Shown in pieces: positions 50,324 to 61,873 of a DNA stretch of 64,000 bases. How positions within the stretch are numbered: the first letter of the stretch is position 1; each line of letters begins with the position of its first letter. Made by a program: the position numbers and the translations under genes. Under the pieces are notes generated by a model. That model searched no databases, was not told where the DNA came from, and saw nothing but the letters and a program-made list of their open reading frames with translations. The stretch lies in NCBI RefSeq assembly GCF_051020985.1, contig NW_027475145.1:868001-932000 (forward strand), in the 5' to 3' direction. The DNA is from Nomia melanderi (Eukaryota > Arthropoda > Insecta > Hymenoptera > Halictidae).

Positions 50324-53300
50324 TTATAGCACCCGAGATATCAGCAGATATATATTGGATTTTTCACTGACCCTGAGTGACCGGCCCCATGAGACGGTAG
50401 TTTTCTCGGCCCCTGGTGGTCCGAGGTCGTTCCCGCTGCACAGATTCATGCGCCAGGGCCTCCTGCAGATAATTCACTTTGGTTTATTGCGCTATCTCTA
50501 ATAGCACCCGAGATATCACCAGATATATATTGGATTTTCCCCTGACCCTGAGTGTCCGGCCCCATGAGTCTGTGGTTTTCTCGGCCCCTGGTGGTCCGAG
50601 GTCGTCCCCGCTGCACAGGTTCATGCGCCAGGGCCTCCTGCAGATAATTCACTTTGGTTTATTGCGCTATCTGTAATAGCACCCGAGATATCACCAGATA
50701 TATATTGGATTTTTCACTGACCCTGAGTGTCCGGCCCCATGAGACGGTCGTTCTCTCGGCCCCTGGTGGTCCGAGGTCAATCCCGCTGCACAGATTCATG
50801 CGCCAGGGCCTCCTACAGACAATGCTCTTTGATTTATTGCGCTATCTGTAATAGCACCCGAGATATCACCAGATATATATTGGATTTTACCCTGACCCTG
50901 AGTGTCCGACCCCATGAGACGGTCGTTGTCTCGGCCCCTGGCGGTCCGAGGACCTTCCCGCTGCACAGATTCATGCGCCAGGGCCTCCTACAGGTAATGC
51001 ACTTTGATTTATTGCGCTATCTGTAATAGCACCCGAGATATCACCAGATCTATATTGGATTTTCCCCTGACCCTGAGTGTCCGGCCCCATGAGACTGTGG
51101 TTTTCTCGGCCCCTGGTGGTCCGAGGTCCTTCCCGTTGCACAGATTCATGCGCCAGGGCCTCTTGCAGATAATTCACTTTGGTTTATTGCGCTATCGGTA
51201 ATAGCACCCGAGATATCACCAGATCTATATTGGATTTTCCCCTGACCCTGAGTGTCCGGCCCCATGAGACTGTGGTTTTCTCGGCCCCTGGTGGTCCGAG
51301 GTCATTCCCGTTGCACAGATTCATGCGCCAGGGCCTCCTGCAGATAATTCACTTTGGTTTATTGCGCTATCTCTAATAGCACCCGAGATATCACCAGATA
51401 TATATTGGATTTTTCACTGACCCTGAGCGTCCGGCCCCATGAGACGGTCGTTTTCTCGGCCCCTGGTGGTCCGAGGTCATTCCCGTTGCACAGATTCATG
51501 CGCCAGGGCCTCCTGCAGATAATTCACTTTGCTTTATTGCGCTATCTCTAATAGCACCCGAGATATCACCAGATATATATTGGATTTTTCACTGACCCTG
51601 AGCGTCCGGCCCCATGAGACGGTCGTTTTCTCGGCCCCTGGTGGTCCGAGGTTGTTCCCGCTGCACAGGTTCATGCGCCAGGGTCTCCTACAGACAATGC
51701 ACTTTGATTTATTGCGCTATCTGTAATAGCACCCGAGATATCACCACATATATATTGGATTTTTCACTGACCCTGAGTGTCCGGCCCCATGAGACGGTGG
51801 TTTTCTCGGTCCCTGGTGTTCCGAGGTCGTTCCCGCTGCACAGATTCATGCGCCAGGGCCTCCTACAGACAATGCACTTTGATTTATTGCGCTATCTGTA
51901 ATAGCAGCCGAGATATCACCAGATATATATTGGATTTTTCCCTGACCCTGAGTGTCCGGCCCAATGAGACTGTGGTTTTCTCGGCCCCTGGTGGTCCGAG
52001 GTCGTTCCCGCTGCACAGATTCATGCGCCAGGGCCTCCTACAGACAATGCACTTTGATTTATTGCGCTATCTCTAATAGCACCCGAGATATCACCAGATA
52101 TATATTGGATTTTTCCCTGACCCTGAGTGCCCGGCCCCATGAGACTGTGGTTTTCTCGGCCCCTGGTGGTCCGAGGTCGTTCCCGCTGCACAGATTCATG
52201 CGCCAGGGCCTCCTACAGACAATGCACTTTGATTTATTGCGCTATCTCTAATAGCACCCGAGATATCACCAGATATATATTGGATTTTCCCCTGACCCTG
52301 AGTGTCCGGCCCCATGAGACTGTGGTTTTCTCGGCCCCTGGTGGTCCGAGGTCGTTCCCGTTGCACAGATTCATCCGCCAGGGCCTCCTGCAGATAACTC
52401 ACTTTGGTTTATTGCGCTATCTCTAATAGCACCCGAGATATCACCAGATATATATTGGATTTTCCCCTGACCCTGAGTGTCCGGCCCCATGAGACTGTGG
52501 TTTTCTCGGCCCCTGGTGGTCCGAGGACGTCCCCGCTGCACAGGTTCATGCGCCAGGGCCTCCTGCAGATAATTCACTTTGGTTTATTGCGCTATCTGTA
52601 ATAGCACCCGAGATATCACCAGATATATATTGGATTTTTCACTGACCCTGAGTGTCCGGCCCCATGAGACGGTCGTTCTCTCGGCCCCTGGTGGTCCGAG
52701 GTCAATCCCGCTGCACAGATTCATGCGCCAGGGCCTCCTACAGGTAATGCACTTTGATTTATTGCGCTATCTGTAATAGCACCCGAGATATCACCAGATC
52801 TATATTGGATTTTCCCCTGACCCTGAGTGTCCGGCCCCATGAGACTGTGGTTTTCTCGGCCCCTGGTGGTCCGAGGTCGTTCCCGTTGCACAGATTCATG
52901 CGCCAGGGCCTCTTGCAGATAATTCACTTTGGTTTATTGCGCTATCGGTAATAGCACCCGAGATATCACCAGATCTATATTGGATTTTCCCCTGACCCTG
53001 AGTGTCCGGCCCCATGAGACTGTGGTTTTCTCGGCCCCTGGTGGTCCGAGGTCATTCCCGTTGCACAGATTCATGCGCCAGGGCCTCCTGCAGATAATTC
53101 ACTTTGGTTTATTGCGCTATCTCTAATAGCACCCGAGATATCACCAGATATATATTGGATTTTTCACTGACCCTGAGCGTCCGGCCCCATGAGACGGTCG
53201 TTTTCTCGGCCCCTGGTGGTCCGAGGTTGTTCCCGCTGCACAGGTTCATGCGCCAGGGTCTCCTACAGACAATGCACTTTGATTTATTTCGCTATCTGTA

Positions 53301-55048
53301 ATAGCACCCGAGATATCACCACATATATATTGGATTTTTCACTGACCCTGAGTGTCCGGCCCCATGAGACGGTGGTTTTCTCGGTCCCTGGTGTTCCGAG
53401 GTCGTTCCCGCTGCAGAGATTCATGCGCCAGGGCCTCCTACAGACAATGCACTTTGATTTATTGCGCTATCTGTAATAGCAGCCGAGATATCACCAGATA
53501 TATATTGGATTTTTCCCTGACCCTGAGTGTCCGGCCCAATGAGACTGTGGTTTTCTCGGCCCCTGGTGGTCCGAGGTCGTTCCCGCTGCACAGATTCATG
53601 CGCCAGGGCCTCCTACAGACAATGCACTTTGATTTATTGCGCTATCTCTAATAGCACCCGAGATATCACCAGATATATACTGGATTTTCCCCTGACCCTG
53701 AGTGTCCGGCCCCATGAGACTGTGGTTTTCTCGGCCCCTGGTGGTCCGAGGTCGTTCCCGTTGCACAGATTCATGCGCCAGGGCCTCTTGCAGATAATTC
53801 ACTTTGGTTTATTGCGCTATCGGTAATAGCACCCTTGATATCACCAGATCTATATTGGATTTTCCCCTGACCCTGAGTGTCCGGCCCCATGAGACTGTGG
53901 TTTTCTCGGCCCCTGGTGGTCCGAGGTCATTCCCGTTGCACAGATTCATGCGCCAGGGCCTCCTGCAGATAATTCCCTTTGGTTTATTGCGCTATCTCTA
54001 ATAGCACCCGAGATATCACCAGATATATATTGGATTTTTCACTGACCCTGAGCGTCCGGCCCCATGAGACGGTCGTTTTCTCGGCCCCTGGTGGTCCGAG
54101 GTCGTTCCCGCTGCACAGGTTCATGCGCCAGGGTCTCCTACAGACAATGCACTTTGATTTATTGCGCTATCTGTAATAGCACCCGAGATATCACCACATA
54201 TATATTGGATTTTTCACTGACCCTGAGTGTCCGGCCCCATGAGACGGTGGTTTTCTCGGTCCCTGGTGTTCCGAGGTCGTTCCCGCTGCACAGATTCATG
54301 CGCCAGGGCCTCCTACAGACAATGCACTTTGATTTATTGCGCTATCTGTAATAGCACCCGAGATATCACCAGATATATATTGGATTTTCCCCTGACCCTG
54401 AGTGTCCGGCCCCATGAGACGGTGGTTTTCTCGGTGCCTGGTGTTCCCAGGTCGTTCCCGCTGCACAGATTCATGCGCCAGGGCCTCCTACAGACAATGC
54501 ACTTTGATTTATTGCGCTATCTCTAATAACACCCGAGATATCACCAGATATATATTGGATTTTCCCCTGACCCTGAGTGTCCGGCCCCATGAGACGGTGG
54601 TTTTCTCGGTCCCTGGTGTTCCCAGGTCGTTCCCGCTGCACAGATTCATGCGCCAGGGCCTCCTACAGACAATGCACTTTGATTTATTGCGCTATCTCTA
54701 ATAGCACCCGAGATATCACCAGATATATATTGGATTTTCCCCTGACCCTGAGTGTCCGGCCCCATGAGACTGTGGTTTTCTCGGCCCCTGGTGGTCCGAG
54801 GTCGTTCCCGTTGCACAGATTCATGCGCCAGGGCCTCCTGCAGATAACTCACTTTGGTTTATTGCGCTATCTCTAATAGCACCCGAGATATCAGCAGATA
54901 TATATTGGATTTTTCACTGACCCTGAGTGACCGGCCCCATGAGACGGTAGTTTTCTCGGCCCCTGGTGGTCCGAGGTCGTTCCCGCTGCACGGATTCATG
55001 CGCCAGGGCCTCCTGCAGATAATTCACTTTGGTTTATTGCGCTATCTC
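50324..55048. repeat. HOR interval of 27 monomers, last part of zone 2
   Basis: It contains one full-order run, I-J-C-B-A1-A2-D-like-D-E-F-ordinary-G (50324-52423). A second follows that starts with a G/J joint (52424) and a C/B hybrid (52599): A1, A2, D, E, F. A third starts with an A-like hybrid (53649) and A2 (53824), then D, E, K, K, G-like, H (to 55048). The class-I monomer of the second and third runs is missing. The last AGATCT of the window is near 53846. Confidence 0.75.
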
Positions 55049-55159
55049 TTATAGTACCCGATATATCACCAGATATAAATTGGATTTTCCCCTGACCCTG
55101 AGTGTCCGGCCCCATGAGGCTGTGGTTTTCTCGGCCCCTGGTGGTCCCAGGTCGTTCCC

Positions 55160-57690
55160 GCTGCACAGATTCATGCGCCAGGGCCTCCTACAGACAATGC
55201 ACTTTGATTTATTGCGCTATCTGTAATAGCACCCGAGATATCAGCAGATATATATTGGATTTTTCACTGACCCTGAGTGTCCGGCCCCATGAGACGGTCG
55301 TTTTCTCGGCCCCTGGTGGTCCGAGGTCGTTCCCGCTGCACAGATTCATGCGCCAGGGCCTCCTGCAGATAATTCACTTTGGTTTATTGCGCTATCTCTA
55401 ATAGCACCCGAGATATCACCAGAAATATATTGGATTTTACCCTGACCCTGAGTGTCCGGCCCCATGAGACTGTGCTTTTCTCGGCCCCTGGTCGTCCGAG
55501 GTCGTTCCCGCAGCACAGATTCATGCGCCAGGGCCTCCTACAGATAATTCACTTTGATTTATTGCGCTATCTCTAATAGCACCCGAGATATCAGCAGATA
55601 TATATTGGATTATCACTGACCCTGAGTGTCGGGCCCCATGAGACGGTCGTTTTCTCGGACCCTGGTGGTCCGAGGTCGTTCCCGCTGCACAGATTCATGC
55701 GCCAGGGCCTCCTGCAGATAATTCACTTTGGTTTATTGCGCTATCTCAAATAGCACCCGAGATATCACCAGATATATATTGGATTTTCCCCTGACCCTGA
55801 GTGTCCGGCCCCATGAGACTGTGGTTTTCTCGGCCCCTGGTGGTCCGAGGTCGTTCCCGTTGCACAGATTCATGCGCCAGGGCCTCCTGCAGTTAATTCA
55901 CTTTGGTTTATAGCGCTATCTCTAACAGCACCCGAGATATCACCAGATATATATTGGATTTTCCCCTGACCCTGAGTGACCGGCCCAATGAGACTGTGGT
56001 TTTTTCGGCCCCTGGTGGTCCGAGGTCGTTCCCGCTGCACAGATTCATGCGCCAGGGCCTCCTACAGACAATGCACTTTGATTTATTGCGCTATCTGTAA
56101 TAGCACCCGAGATATCAGCAGATATATATTGAATTATTCACTGACCCTGAGTGTCCGGCCCCATGAGACGGTCGTTTTCTCGGCCCCTGGTGGTCCGAGG
56201 TCGTTCCCGCTGCACAGATTCATGCGCCAGGGCCTCCTACAGATAATTCACTTTGGTTTATTGCGCTATCTCTAATAGCACCCGAGATATCACCAGATAT
56301 ATATTGGATTTTCCCCTGACACTGAGTGACCGGCCCAATGAGACTGTGGTTTTTTCGGCCCCTGGTGGTCCGAGGTCGTTCCCGCTGCACAGATTCATGC
56401 GCCAGGGCCTCCTACAGACAATGCACTTTGATTTATTGCGCTATCTGTAATAGCACCCGAGATATCAGCAGATATATATTGGATTTTTCACTGACCCTGA
56501 GTGTCCGGCCACATGAGACGGTCGTTTTCTCGGCCCCTGGTGGTCCGAGGTCGTTCCCGCTGCACAGATTCATGCGCCAGGGCCTCCTGCAGATAATTCA
56601 CTTTGGTTTATTGCGCTATCTCTAATAGCACCCGAGATATCACCAGAAATATATTGGATTTTACCCTGACCCTGAGTGTCCGGCCCCATGAGACTGTGCT
56701 TTTCTCGGCCCCTGGTCGTCCGAGGTCGTTCCCGCAGCACAGATTCATGCGCCAGGGCCTCCTACAGATAATTCACTTTGATTTATTGCGCTATCTCTAA
56801 TAGCACCCGAGATATCAGCAGATATATATTGGATTATCACTGACCCTGAGTGTCGGGCCCCATGAGACGGTCGTTTTCTCGGACCCTGGTGGTCCGAGGT
56901 CGTTCCCGCTGCACAGATTCATGCGCCAGGGCCTCCTGCAGATAATTCACTTTGGTTTATTGCGCTATCTCAAATAGCACCCGAGATATCACCAGATATA
57001 TATTGGATTTTCCCCTGACCCTGAGTGTCCGGCCCCATGAGACTGTGGTTTTCTCGGCCCCTGGTGGTCCGAGGTCGTTCCCGTTGCACAGATTCATGCG
57101 CCAGGGCCTCCTGCAGTTAATTCACTTTGGTTTATAGCGCTATCTCTAACAGCACCCGAGATATCACCAGATATATATTGGATTTTCCCCTGACCCTGAG
57201 TGACCGGCCCAATGAGACTGTGGTTTTTTCGGCCCCTGGTGGTCCGAGGTCGTTCCCGCTGCACAGATTCATGCGCCAGGGCCTCCTACAGACAATGCAC
57301 TTTGATTTATTGCGCTATCTGTAATAGCACCCGAGATATCAGCAGATATATATTGAATTATTCACTGACCCTGAGTGTCCGGCCCCATGAGACGGTCGTT
57401 TTCTCGGCCCCTGGTGGTCCGAGGTCGTTCCCGCTGCACAGATTCATGCGCCAGGGCCTCCTACAGATAATTCACTTTGGTTTATTGCGCTATCTCTAAT
57501 AGCACCCGAGATATCACCAGATATATATTGGATTTTCCCCTGACACTGAGTGACCGGCCCATTGAGACTGTGGTTTTTTCGGCCCCTGGTGGTCCGAGGT
57601 CGTTCCCGCTGCACAGATTCATGCGCCAGGGCCTCCTACAGACAATGCACATTGATTTATTAAGCTACCTGTAATAGCACCCGAGATATC
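55160..57690. repeat. Tandem 1,224-bp-offset duplication (7 monomers, two copies)
   Basis: Copies about 55160-56383 and 56384-57607 (similarity runs on to about 57690) share CCAGAAATATATTGG, CCCGCAGCACAG, GGATTATCACTG (a 1-bp deletion, about 55611 and 56834), GTGTCGGGCCCC, TGCAGTTAATTC and CTAACAGCACC. The offset is 7 x 175 minus 1 because of the deletion. Each copy also repeats part of itself at 350 bp. Copy 2 has private changes near 57560 (CCCATTGAG) and 57660 (TTAAGCTACC). Confidence 0.85.
55654..55674. other. Perfect 8-bp-stem hairpin in the monomer centre
   Basis: CTCGGACC, loop CTGGT, GGTCCGAG forms a perfect inverted repeat. The usual monomer has CTCGGCCC at the left arm, which gives the same hairpin with one C/T mismatch. 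Perfect forms also occur at 56878-56898, 60901-60921 and 63877-63897 (loop CAGGT), all in zone 3. No function can be assigned from sequence alone. Confidence 0.6.
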
Positions 57691-58549
57691 ACCAGATATA
57701 TATTGGATTTTACCCTGACCCTGAGTGTCCGGCCCCATGAGACAGTGGTTTTTTCGGCCCCTGGTGGTCCGAGGTCGTTCCCGCTGCACAGATTCATGCG
57801 CCAGGGCCTCCTACAGACAATTCACTTTGATTTATTGCGCTATCTGTAATAGCACCCGAGATATCACCAGATATATATTGGATTTTACCCTGACCCTGAG
57901 TGTCCGGCCCCATGAGACTGTGGTTTTTTCGGCCCCTGGTTGTCCGAGGTCGTTCCCGCTGCACAGATTCATGCGCCAGGGCCTCCTACAGACAGTGCAC
58001 TTTGATTTATTGCGCTATCTGTAATAGCACCCGAGATATCAGCAGATATATATTGTATTTTTCACTGACCCTGAGTGTCCGGCCCCATGAGGCGGTCGTT
58101 TTCTCGGCCCCTGGTGGTCCGAGGTCGTTCCCGCTGAACAGATTCATGCGCCAGGGCCTCCTACAGACAATGCACTTTGATTTATTGCGCTATCTGTAAT
58201 AGCACCCGAGATATCACCAGATATATATTGGATTTTCCCCTGACCCTGAGTGTCCGGACCCATGAGATGGTGGTTTTCTCGGCCCCTGGTGGTCCGAGGT
58301 CGTTCCCGCTGCACAGATTCATGCGCCAGGGCCTCCTGCAGATAATTCACTTTGGTTTATTGCGCTATCTCAAATAGCACCCGAGATATCACCAGATATA
58401 TATTGGATTTTCCCCTCACCCTGAGTGTCCGGCCCCATGTCACTGTGGTTTTCTCGGCCCCTGGTGGTCCGAGGTCGTTCCCGTTGCACAGATTCATGCG
58501 CCAGGGCCTCCTGCAGATAATTCACTTTGGTTTATTGCGCTATCTGTAA

Positions 58550-60120
58550 TAGCACCCGAGATATCACCAGATATATATTGGATTTTTCACTGACCCTGAG
58601 TGTCCGGCCCCATGAGGCGGTTGTTATCTCGGCCCCTGGTGGTCCGAGGTCGTTCCCGCTGCACAGATTCATGCGCCAGGGCCTCCTACAGACAATGCAC
58701 TTTGATTTATTGCGCTATCTGTAATAGCACCCGAGATATCACCAGATATATATTGTATTTTACCCTGACCCTGAGTGTCCGGCCCCATGAGACGGTCGTT
58801 GTCTCGGCCCCTGGAGTTCCGAGGACGTTTCCGCTGCACAGATTCATGCGCCAGGGCCTCCTACAGGTAATGCACTTTGATTTATTGCGCTATCTGTAAT
58901 AGCACCCGAGATATCACCAGATACATATTGGATTTTTCCCTGACCCTGAGTGTCCGGCCCCATGAGAAGGTGGTTGTCTCGCCCCTGGTGGTCCGAGGTC
59001 GTTCCCGCTGCACAGATTCATGCGCCAGGGCCTCCTACAGACAATGCACTTTGATTTATTGCGCTATCTGTAATAGCACCCGAGATATCAGCAGATATAT
59101 ATTGAATTATTCACTGACCCTGAGTGTCCGGCCCCATGAGACGGTCGTTTTCTCGGCCCCTGGTGGTCCGAGGTCGTTCCCGCTGCAAAGATTCATGCGC
59201 CAGGGCCTCCTGCAGATAATTCACATTGGTTTATTGCGCTATCTCTAATAGCACCCGAGATATCACCAGATATATATTGGATTTTTCACTGACCCTGAGC
59301 GTCCGGCCCCATGAGACGGTCGTTTTCTCGGCCCCTGGTGGTCCGAGGTCGTTCCCGCTGCACAGGTTCGTGCGCCAGGGTCTCCTACAGACAATGCACT
59401 TTGATTTATTGCGCTATCTCTAATAGCACCCGAGATATCACCAGATATATATTGGATTTTCCCCTGACCCTGAGTGTCCGGCCCCATGAGACGGTGGTTT
59501 TCTCGGTCCCTGGTGTTCCCAGGTCGTTCCCGCTGCACAGATTCATGCGCCAGCGCCTCCTACAGACAATGCACTTTGATTTATTGCGCTATCTCTAATA
59601 GCACCCGAGATATCACCAGATATATATTGGATTTTTCACTGACCCTGAGTGTCCGGCCCCATGAGGCGGTTGTTTTCTCGGCCCCTGGTGGTCCGAGGTC
59701 GTTCCCGCTGCACAGATTCATGCGCCAGGGCCTCCTACAGACAATGCACTTTGATTTATTGCGCTATCTGTAATAGCACCCGAGATATCACCAGATATAT
59801 ATTGGATTTTACCCTGACCCTGAGTGTCCGGCCCCATGAGACGGTCGTTGTCTCGGCCCCTGGAGTTCCGAGGACGTTTCCGCTGCACAGATTAATGCGC
59901 CAGGGCCTCCTACAGGTAATGAACTTTGATTTATTGCGCTATCTGTAATAGCACCCGAGATATCACCAGATATATATTGGATTTTTCCCTGACCCTGAGT
60001 GTCCGGCCCCATGAGAAGGTGGTTGTCTCGCCCCTGGTGGTCCGAGGTCGTTCCCGCTGCACAGATTCATGCGCCAGGGCCTCCTACAGACAATGCACTT
60101 TGATTTATTGCGCTATCTCT
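58550..60120. repeat. Tandem 1,049-bp-offset duplication with a shared 1-bp deletion
   Basis: Monomers near 58550-59070 and 59600-60120 match: a GAGGCGGTTGTT unit, a GAGTTCCGAGGACGTTTCC unit, then a unit with GAGAAGGTGGTTGTCTCGCCCC. The last lacks one G (CTCGCCCC for CTCGGCCCC), at about 58980 and 60030. The same deletion appears at about 61079 and 61254, so this 174-bp monomer type has at least four copies. Confidence 0.8.
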
Positions 60121-60479
60121 AATAGCACCCGAGATATAACCAGATATATATTGGATTTTCCCCTGACCCTGAGTGTCCGGCCCCATGAGACTGTGGTTTT
60201 CTCGGCCCCTGGTGGTCCGAGGTCGTTCCCGTTGCACAGATTCATGCGCCAGGGCCTCCTGCAGATAACTCACTTTGGTTTATTGCGCTATCTCTAATAG
60301 CACCCGAGACATCAGCAGATATATATTGGATTTTTCACTGACCCTGAGTGACCGGCCCCATGAGACGGTAGTTTTCTCGGCCCCTGGTGGTCCGAGGTCG
60401 TTCCCGCTGCACGGATTCATGCGCCAGGGCCTCCTGCAGATAATTCACTTTGGTTTATTGCGCTATCTCAAATAGCACC

Positions 60480-60990
60480 CGAGATATCACCAGATATATA
60501 TTGGATTTTTCACTGACCCTGAGTGATCGGCCCAATGAGACGGTGGTTTTCTCGGCCCCTGGTGGTCCGAGGTCGTTCCCGCTGCACAGATTCATGCGCC
60601 AGGGCCTCCTGCAGATAATTCACTTTGGTTTATTGCGCTATCTCTAATAGCACCCGAGATATCACCAGATATATATTGGATTTTTCCCTGACCCTGAGTG
60701 TCCGGCCCAATGAGACTGCGGTTTTCTCGGCCCCTGGTGGTCCGAGGTCGTTTCCCCTGCACAGATTCATGCACCAGGTCCTCCTACAGACAATGCACTT
60801 TGATTTATTGCGCTATCTGTAATAGCACCCGAGATATCAGCAGATATATATTGGATTTTTCACTGACCCTGAGTGTCCGGCCCCATGAGACGGTCGTTTT
60901 CTCGGACCCTGGTGGTCCGAGGTCGTTCCCGCTGCACAGATTCATGCGCCAGGGCGTCCTGCAGTTAATTCACTTTGGTTTATTGCGCTG
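60480..60990. repeat. Block shared with 63456-63966 (offset 2,976 bp)
   Basis: About three monomers match the very end of the window. Shared private features are CGTTTCCCCTGCACAG, ATGCACCAGGTCC, CTCGGACCC, GGGCGTCCTGCAGTTAATTC and CGGCCCAATGAGACGG. The offset is 17 x 175 + 1, the sum of a +3 insertion and two 1-bp deletions in between. The duplication predates, or carried over, those indels. Confidence 0.8.
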
Positions 60991-61695
60991 TCTGTAATAG
61001 CACCCGAGATATCACCAGATATGTATTGGATTTTTCCCTGACCCTGAGTGTCCGGCCCCATGAGAATGTGGTTGTCTCGCCCCTGGAGTTCCGAGGACGT
61101 TTCCGCTGCACAGATTCATGCGCCAGGGCCTCCTACAGGTAATGCACTTTGATTTATTGCGCTATCTGTAATAGCACCCGAGATATCACCAGATATATAT
61201 TGGATTTTTCCCTGACCCTGAGTGTCCGGCCCCATGAGAAGGTGGTTGTCTCGCCCCTGGTGGTCCGAGGTCGTTCCCGCTGCACAGATTCATGCGCCAG
61301 GGCCTCCTACAGACAATGCACTTTGATTTATTGCGCTATCTGTAATAGCACCCGAGATATCAGCAGATATATATTGAATTATTCACTGACCCTGAGTGTC
61401 CGGCCCCATGAGGCGGTCGTTTTCTCGGCCCCTGGTGGTCCGAGGTCGTTCCCGCTGCACAGATTCATGCGCCAGGGCCTCCTGCAGATAATTCACTTTG
61501 GTTTATTGCGCTATCTCAAATAGCACCCGAGATATCACCAGATATATATTGGATTTTCCCCTGACCCTGAGTGTCCGGCCCCATGTCACTGTGGTTTTCT
61601 CGGCCCCTGGTGGTCCGAGGTCGTTCCCGTTGCACAGATTCATGCGCCAGGGCCTCCTGCAGATAACTCACTTTGGTTTATTGCGCTATCTCTAA

Positions 61696-61873
61696 TAGCA
61701 CCCGAGATATCAGCAGATATATATTGGATTTTTCACTGACCCTGAGTGACCGGCCCCATGAGAAGGGAATTGTTTTCTCGGCCCCTGGTGGTCCGAGGTC
61801 GTTCCCGCTGCACGGATTCATGCGCCAGGGCCTCCTGCAGATAATTCACTTTGGTTTATTGCGCTATCTCTTA
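61696..61873. repeat. Monomer lengthened by 3 bp (178 bp)
   Basis: This H-class unit reads GAGAAGGGAATTGTTTTCTC where other H units read GAGACGGTAGTTTTCTC. It is the only insertion in the window and shifts the landmark phase by +3 at 61871. Because it keeps the reading frame it leaves one of the spurious open frames one codon longer. Confidence 0.85.

Larger units (their letters stand above)
4824..55048. repeat. Zone 2: homogeneous higher-order array, 287 monomers
   Basis: The landmark before GCACCCGAG falls at 4824 and at 55049, exactly 287 x 175 bp apart, and every intermediate landmark I checked keeps the same phase. No net indel exists over 50 kb. Monomer classes follow a recurring order, I-J-C-B-A1-A2-D-E-(two variable)-G-H, with local expansions and contractions. 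AGATCT occurs only in this zone, about three dozen times, first at 6596 and last near 53846. The pattern fits an array actively homogenised by unequal exchange or gene conversion. Confidence 0.85.

Noticed and set aside
58877..59248. Open frames of 123-124 codons here, at 59926-60297 and 61149-61523
   Set aside because: They are longer only because a 1-bp deletion (CTCGCCCC) joins two frames of adjacent monomers. The translation is the same repeat product twice in part.
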